This document shows positions 59,128 to 64,000 of a stretch of 64,000 bases of DNA, piece after piece (within the stretch, counting starts at the first letter, position 1; each line of letters opens with the position of its first letter). A program made the translations under genes and the position numbers. The stretch is taken from assembly GCA_035771165.1 (NCBI GenBank), contig JAWNZC010000003.1:576501-640500 (forward strand), in the 5' to 3' direction. The notes under the pieces were generated by a model. The model was not told the DNA's origin, ran no database searches, and was given only the letters and a program-made list of their open reading frames with translations. The stretch comes from Paragorgia papillata. Its lineage: Eukaryota; Cnidaria; Anthozoa; Scleralcyonacea; Coralliidae.

Positions 59128-59316
59128 AATTAACACATTTGCGATAGGACACTTCAAACATCGGCAACAAAACAAAAACCCTGGCTGTTAGACAATGACG
59201 TAAGCATGACGTAGTGAGACGTAAGTGAAACGTAAGAAATACATATTCGGAAATATGTATTCCTGGGTAAATAACTATATTTTACAATTTTGTCCCAGAA
59301 CCGGCACATTCCTACT
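59128..59316. repeat. 189-bp terminal tandem duplication, outer unit
   Basis: Second copy, identical as far as I can read, followed by the final ACT/CT of the element and then the target duplication. The left end has only one such unit. Confidence 0.9.
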
Positions 59317-59319
59317 ACT

Positions 59320-59325
59320 CGCGGC
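59320..59325 (+). repeat. Target-site duplication, right copy (CGCGGC)
   Basis: Immediately follows the terminal CT. It continues into GTCATTAATACGACTGACGG, which is the normal satellite continuation of the monomer broken on the left. Confidence 0.93.
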
Positions 59326-62300
59326 GTCATTAATACGACTGACGGTGGTTGCCTTGCATATTTCAGATTACCTCAGATATAAACACAATTATCTCAGGCG
59401 CTATTCTATACGATCTTTTTCAAATTTACATATGTTGTACAGAATTTCATGCTCTTTAATATGGTATAACGACGCCGGCGAGCTTTAAACAAATTGCGGC
59501 GCGGCGTCATTAATACGACTGACGGTGGTTGCCTTGCATATTTCAGATTACCTCAGATATAAACACAATTATATCAGGCGCTATTCTATACGATTTTTTT
59601 GAAATTTTCATATGTTGTACAGAATTTCATGCTCTTTAATCTGGTATAAGTCTCCAGAGTGGCACAGACCCATGAACGACGCAGGCGAGCTTTAAAAAAA
59701 TTGCGGCGCGGCCTCATTAATACGGCTGACGGGGGTTGCCTTGCATATTTCAGATTACCTCAGATATAAACACAATTATCTCAGGCGCTATTCTATACGA
59801 TCTTTTTCAAATTTACATATGTTGTACAGAATTTCATGCTCTTTAATATGGTATAACGACGCCGGCGAGCTTTAAACAAATTGCGGCGCGGCGTCATTAA
59901 TACGACTGACGGTGGTTGCCTTGCATATTTCAGATTACCTCAGATATAAACACAATTATATCAGGCGCTATTCTATACGATTTTCTTCAAATTTACATAT
60001 GTTGTACAGAATTTCATGCTCTTTAATATGGTATAAGTCGCCAGAGTGGCACAGACCCATGAACGACGCCGGCGAGCTTTAAACAAATTGCGGCGCGGCG
60101 TCATTAATACGACTGACGGTGGTTGCCTTGCATATTTCAGATTACCTCAGATATAAACACAATTATATCAGGCGCTATTCTATACGATTTTTTTGAAATT
60201 TTCATATGTTGTACAGAATTTCATGCTCTTTAATCTGGTATAAGTCTCCAGAGTGGCACAGACCCATGAAAAAACGCAGGCGAGCGTTAAACAAATTGCG
60301 GCGCGGCGTTATTAATGGGTTGCATGCGTTGCATATTTCAGATTACCTCAGATATAAACACAATTTTCTCAGGCGCTATTCTATACGATTTTCTTGAAAT
60401 TTACATATGTTGTACAGAATTTCATGCTCTTTAATTTGGTATAAGTCGCTAGAGTGGCATAGACCCATGAACGACGCAGGCGAGCTTTAAAGAAATTGGC
60501 GGCGCGGCCTCATTAATACGGCTGACGGGGGTTGCCTTGCATATTTCAGATTACCTCAGATATAAACACAATTATCTCAGGCGCTATTCTATACGATCTT
60601 TTTCAAATTTACATATGTTGTACAGAATTTCATGCTCTTTAATATGGTATAAGTCTCCAGAGTGGCACAGACCCATGAAAAAACGCAGGCGAGCGTTAAA
60701 CAAATTGCGGCGCGGCGTTATTAATGGGTTGCATGCGTTGCATATTTCAGATTACCTCAGATATAAACACAATTTTCTCAGGCGCTATTCTATACGATTT
60801 TCTTCAAATTTACATATGTTGTACAGACTTTCATGTTCTTTAATGTAGTGTAAGTCTCCAGAGTGGCACAGACCCGTGAACGACGCAGGCGAGCTTTAAA
60901 CAAATTGCGGCGCGGCGTTATTAATACCACTGACGGGGTTGCATGCGTTGCATATTTCAGATTACCTCAGATATAAACACAATTTTCTCAGGCGCTATTC
61001 TATACGATTTTCTTGAAATTTACATATGTTGTACAGAATTTCATGCTCTTTAATTTGGTATAAGTCGCTAGAGTGGCATAGACCCATGAACGACGCAGGC
61101 GAGCTTTAAACAAATTGCGGCGCGGCCTCATTAATACGGCTGACGGGGTTGCCTTGCATATTTCAGATTACCTCAGATATAAACACAATTATCTCAGGCG
61201 CTATTCTATACGATCTTTTTCAAATTTACATATGTTGTACAGAATTTCATGCTCTTTAATATGGTATAAGTCGCCAGAGTGGCACAGACCCATGAACGAC
61301 GCCGGCGAGCTTTAAACAAATTGCGGCGCGGCGTCATTAATACGACTGACGGTGGTTGCCTTGCATATTTCAGATTACCTCAGATATAAACACAATTATA
61401 TCAGGCGCTATTCTATACGATTTTTTTGAAATTTTCATATGTTGTACAGAATTTCATGCTCTTTAATTTGGTATAAGTCGCTAGAGTGGCATAGACCCAT
61501 GAACGACGCAGGCGAGCTTTAAAAAAATTGCGGCGCGGCCTCATTAATACGGCTGACGGGGGTTGCCTTGCATATTTCAGATTACCTCAGATATAAACAC
61601 AATTATCTCAGGCGCTATTCTATACGATCTTTTTCAAATTTACATATGTTGTACAGAATTTCATGCTCTTTAATATGGTATAACGACGCCGGCGAGCTTT
61701 AAACAAATTGCGGCGCGGCGTCATTAATACGACTGACGGTGGTTGCCTTGCATATTTCAGATTACCTCAGATATAAACACAATTATATCAGGCGCTATTC
61801 TATACGATTTTTTTGAAATTTTCATGTTGTACAGAATTTCATGCTCTTTAATCTGGTATAAGTCTCCAGAGTGGCACAGACCCATGAAAAAACGCAGGCG
61901 AGCGTTAAACAAATTGCGGCGCGGCGTTATTAATGGGTTGCATATTTCAGATTACCTCAGATATAAACACAATTTTCTCAGGCGCTATTCTATACGATTT
62001 TCTTGAAATTTACATATGTTGTACAGAATTTCATGCTCTTTAATTTGGTATAAGTCGCTAGAGTGGCATAGACCCATGAACGACGCAGGCGAGCTTTAAA
62101 CAAATTGCGGCGCGGCCTCATTAATACGGCTGACGGGGGTTGCCTTGCATATTTCAGATTACCTCAGATATAAACACAATTATCTCAGGCGCTATTCTAT
62201 ACGATCTTTTTCAAATTTTCATATGTTGTACAGAATTTCATGCTCTTTACTCTGGTATAAGTCTCCAGAGTGGCACAGACCCATGAAAAAACGCAGGCGA

Positions 62301-64000
62301 GCGTTAAACAAATTGCGGGGCGGCGTTATTAATGGGTTGCATGCGTTGCATATTTCAGATTACCTCAGATATAAACACAATTTTCTCAGGCGCTATTCTA
62401 TACGATTTTCTTCAAATTTACATATGTTGTACACACTTTCATGTTCTTTAATGTAGTGTAAGTCTCCAGAGTGGCACAGACCCGTGAACGACGCAGGCGA
62501 GCTTTAAACAAATTGCGGCGCGGCGTTATTAATACCACTGACGGGGTTGCATGCGTTGCATATTTCAGATTACCTCAGATATAAACACAATTTTCTCAGG
62601 CGCTATTCTATACGATTTTCTTGAAATTTACATATGTTGTACAGAATTTCATGCTCTTTAATTTGGTATAAGTCGCTAGAGTGGCATAGACCCATGAACG
62701 ACGCAGGCGAGCTTTAAAAAAATTGCGGCGCGGCCTGATTAATACGGCTGACGGGGGTTGCCTTGCATATTTCAGATTACCTCAGATATAAACACAATTA
62801 TCTCAGGCGCTATTCTATACGATCTTTTTCAAATTTACATATGTTGTACAGAATTTCATGCTCTTTAATATGGTATAACGACGCCGGCGAGCTTTAAACA
62901 AATTGCGGCGCGGCGTCATTAATACGACTGACGGTGGTTGCCTTGCATATTTCAGATTACCTCAGATATAAACACAATTATATCAGGCGCTATTCTATAC
63001 GATTTTTTTGAAATTTTCATATGTTGTACAGAATTTCATGCTCTTTAATCTGGTATAAGTCTCCAGAGTGGCACAGACCCATGAAAAAACGCAGGCGAGC
63101 GTTAAACAAATTGCGCGCGGCGTTATTAATGGGTTGCATGCGTTGCATATTTCAGATTACCTCAGATATAAACACAATTTTCTCAGGCGCTATTCTATAC
63201 GATTTTCTTCAAATTTACATATGTTGTACAGACTTTCATGTTCTTTAATGTAGTGTAAGTCTCCAGAGTGGCACAGACCCGTGAACGACGCAGGCGAGCT
63301 TTAAACAAATTGCGGCGCGGCGTTATTAATACCACTGACGGGGTTGCATGCGTTGCATATTTCAGATTACCTCAGATATAAACACAATTATCTCAGGCGC
63401 TATTCTATACGATTTTTTTCAAATTTACATATGTTGTACAGAATTTCATGCTCTTTAATATGGTATAAGTCGCCAGAGTGGCACAGACCCATGAACGACG
63501 CCGGCGAGCTTTAAACAAATTGCGGCGCGGCGTCATTAATACGACTGACGGTGGTTGCCTTGCATATTTCAGATTACCTCAGATATAAACACAATTATAT
63601 CAGGCGCTATTCTATACGATTTTTTTGAAATTTTCATATGTTGTACAGAATTTCATGCTCTTTAATTTGGTATAAGTCGCTAGAGTGGCATAGACCCATG
63701 AACGACGCAGGCGAGCTTTAAAGAAATTGCGGCGCGGCCTCATTAATACGACTGACGGGGGTTGCCTTGCATATTTCAGATTACCTCAGATATAAACACA
63801 ATTATCTCAGGCGCTATTCTATACGATCTTTTTCAAATTTACATATGTTGTACAGAATTTCATGCTCTTTAATATGGTATAAGTCGCCAGAGTGGCGCAG
63901 ACCCATGAACGACGCAGGCGAGCTTTAAACAAATTGCGGCGCGGCGTTATTAATACCACTGACGGGGTTGCATGCGTTGCATATTTCAGATTACCTCAGA
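59326..64000 (+). repeat. Satellite DNA array, right block
   Basis: Same satellite and same orientation as the left block, continuing past the window end. It holds the same monomer classes, including 27-bp-deleted units (59,460-59,480, about 59,850 and 61,680), a 618-bp trimer beginning near 60,537 and the nine-base-shortened monomer near 61,935. I see no gene. Confidence 0.98.

Larger units (their letters stand above)
43285..59319. mobile_element. Palindromic Polinton-like endogenous virus (16,035 bp)
   Basis: Inserted element bounded by a 6-bp target duplication, with terminal inverted repeats beginning AGTAGTAGGAATG and ending with the complement. It is AT-richer than the satellite and carries a compact set of virus morphogenesis genes: capsid, packaging ATPase, penton-like, fibre-like and membrane proteins, plus a RuvC-like resolvase. 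Both arms carry the same genes in mirror image, so nearly the whole element is an inverted repeat around the unique centre at 50,164-52,295. No retroviral-type integrase, protein-primed DNA polymerase or adenovirus-type protease is present. The element therefore looks non-autonomous, although its ends and target duplication imply integrase-mediated insertion. Family assignment rests on gene content and termini, not on a search. Confidence 0.9.
52296..59319 (-). repeat. Right arm of the giant inverted repeat
   Basis: Reverse-complement copy of 43,285-50,163. It has one extra 189-bp terminal unit, 30 bp fewer in the resolvase gene, a differing capsid tract (53,460-54,746) and a truncated penton-like gene at the joint. 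Confidence 0.95.
58842..59319 (-). repeat. Right terminal noncoding region with duplicated end
   Basis: 478 noncoding bases: the mirror image of the left terminal region (289 bp), with its outer part present twice. It contains two sets of four ACGT boxes (59,009-59,044 and 59,198-59,233), two copies of the hairpin and no gene. Confidence 0.88.

Noticed and set aside
43285..59319. Assembly fold-back artefact as the cause of the palindrome
   Set aside because: An artefactual fold-back would invert the flanking satellite too. Here the flanks keep one orientation, a 6-bp target duplication is present, a unique centre separates the arms, and the arms differ in a coherent tract. Raw reads should still confirm it.
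43285..59319. Integrase, DNA polymerase B, protease or helicase genes
   Set aside because: Looked for in all long frames of both strands; none has the relevant motifs, and no unexplained space is large enough.
1..64000. tRNA, rRNA, telomeric repeats, CENP-B-box-like motif
   Set aside because: No recognisable tRNA or rRNA sequence, no TTAGGG-type runs and no convincing CENP-B box were seen by eye.

Overview
The window is eukaryotic chromosomal DNA, probably from an invertebrate animal (inferred; the host cannot be named). A long head-to-tail satellite array with higher-order structure is interrupted once by a 16.0-kb integrated virus of the Polinton-like / small DNA-virus type. No host gene, rRNA, tRNA or CRISPR array was seen.

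Layout: (1) 1-43,284 is satellite, entering from outside the window. Monomers are about 200-210 bp in several diverged classes, arranged as 618-bp trimers and about 1.62-kb eight-mers. (2) 43,285-59,319 is the inserted element. It starts AG, ends CT and is flanked by a perfect 6-bp target duplication, CGCGGC (43,279-43,284 and 59,320-59,325). (3) 59,326-64,000 is the same satellite in the same orientation, resuming at the exact phase where it was broken.

The element is a giant palindrome. Left arm 43,285-50,163 and right arm 52,296-59,319 are inverted copies around a single-copy centre of 2.1 kb. From the outside inward, each arm carries a terminal noncoding region, a RuvC/poxvirus-A22-like resolvase, a LamG-like fibre protein, a collagen-like fibre protein, an unknown 159-codon gene on the opposite strand, a 269-aa protein with a possible primase-C-terminal motif, a small membrane protein, a probable double-jelly-roll major capsid protein, an A32-like packaging ATPase and a penton-like minor capsid protein (truncated in the right arm). 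The centre holds two small membrane proteins, a membrane/coiled-coil protein, a Cys-rich acidic-tailed protein and the 3' end of a broken membrane-protein gene.

Integrase, protein-primed DNA polymerase and protease genes are absent, although the ends look exactly like integrase products. The best reading (inference) is a defective-interfering-like genome. The capsid/packaging half was duplicated as an inverted repeat, the replication/integration half was lost, and the molecule was then inserted by an integrase supplied in trans. The arms are nearly identical except for a tract of about 1.3 kb over the capsid gene with roughly 10% mostly silent divergence, so two strains contributed.

Expression signals are regular. 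Almost every viral start codon is preceded within about 15 nt by AATAAA, gene ends often carry perfect hairpins, and one divergent pair starts from the two ends of a perfect 28-bp palindrome.
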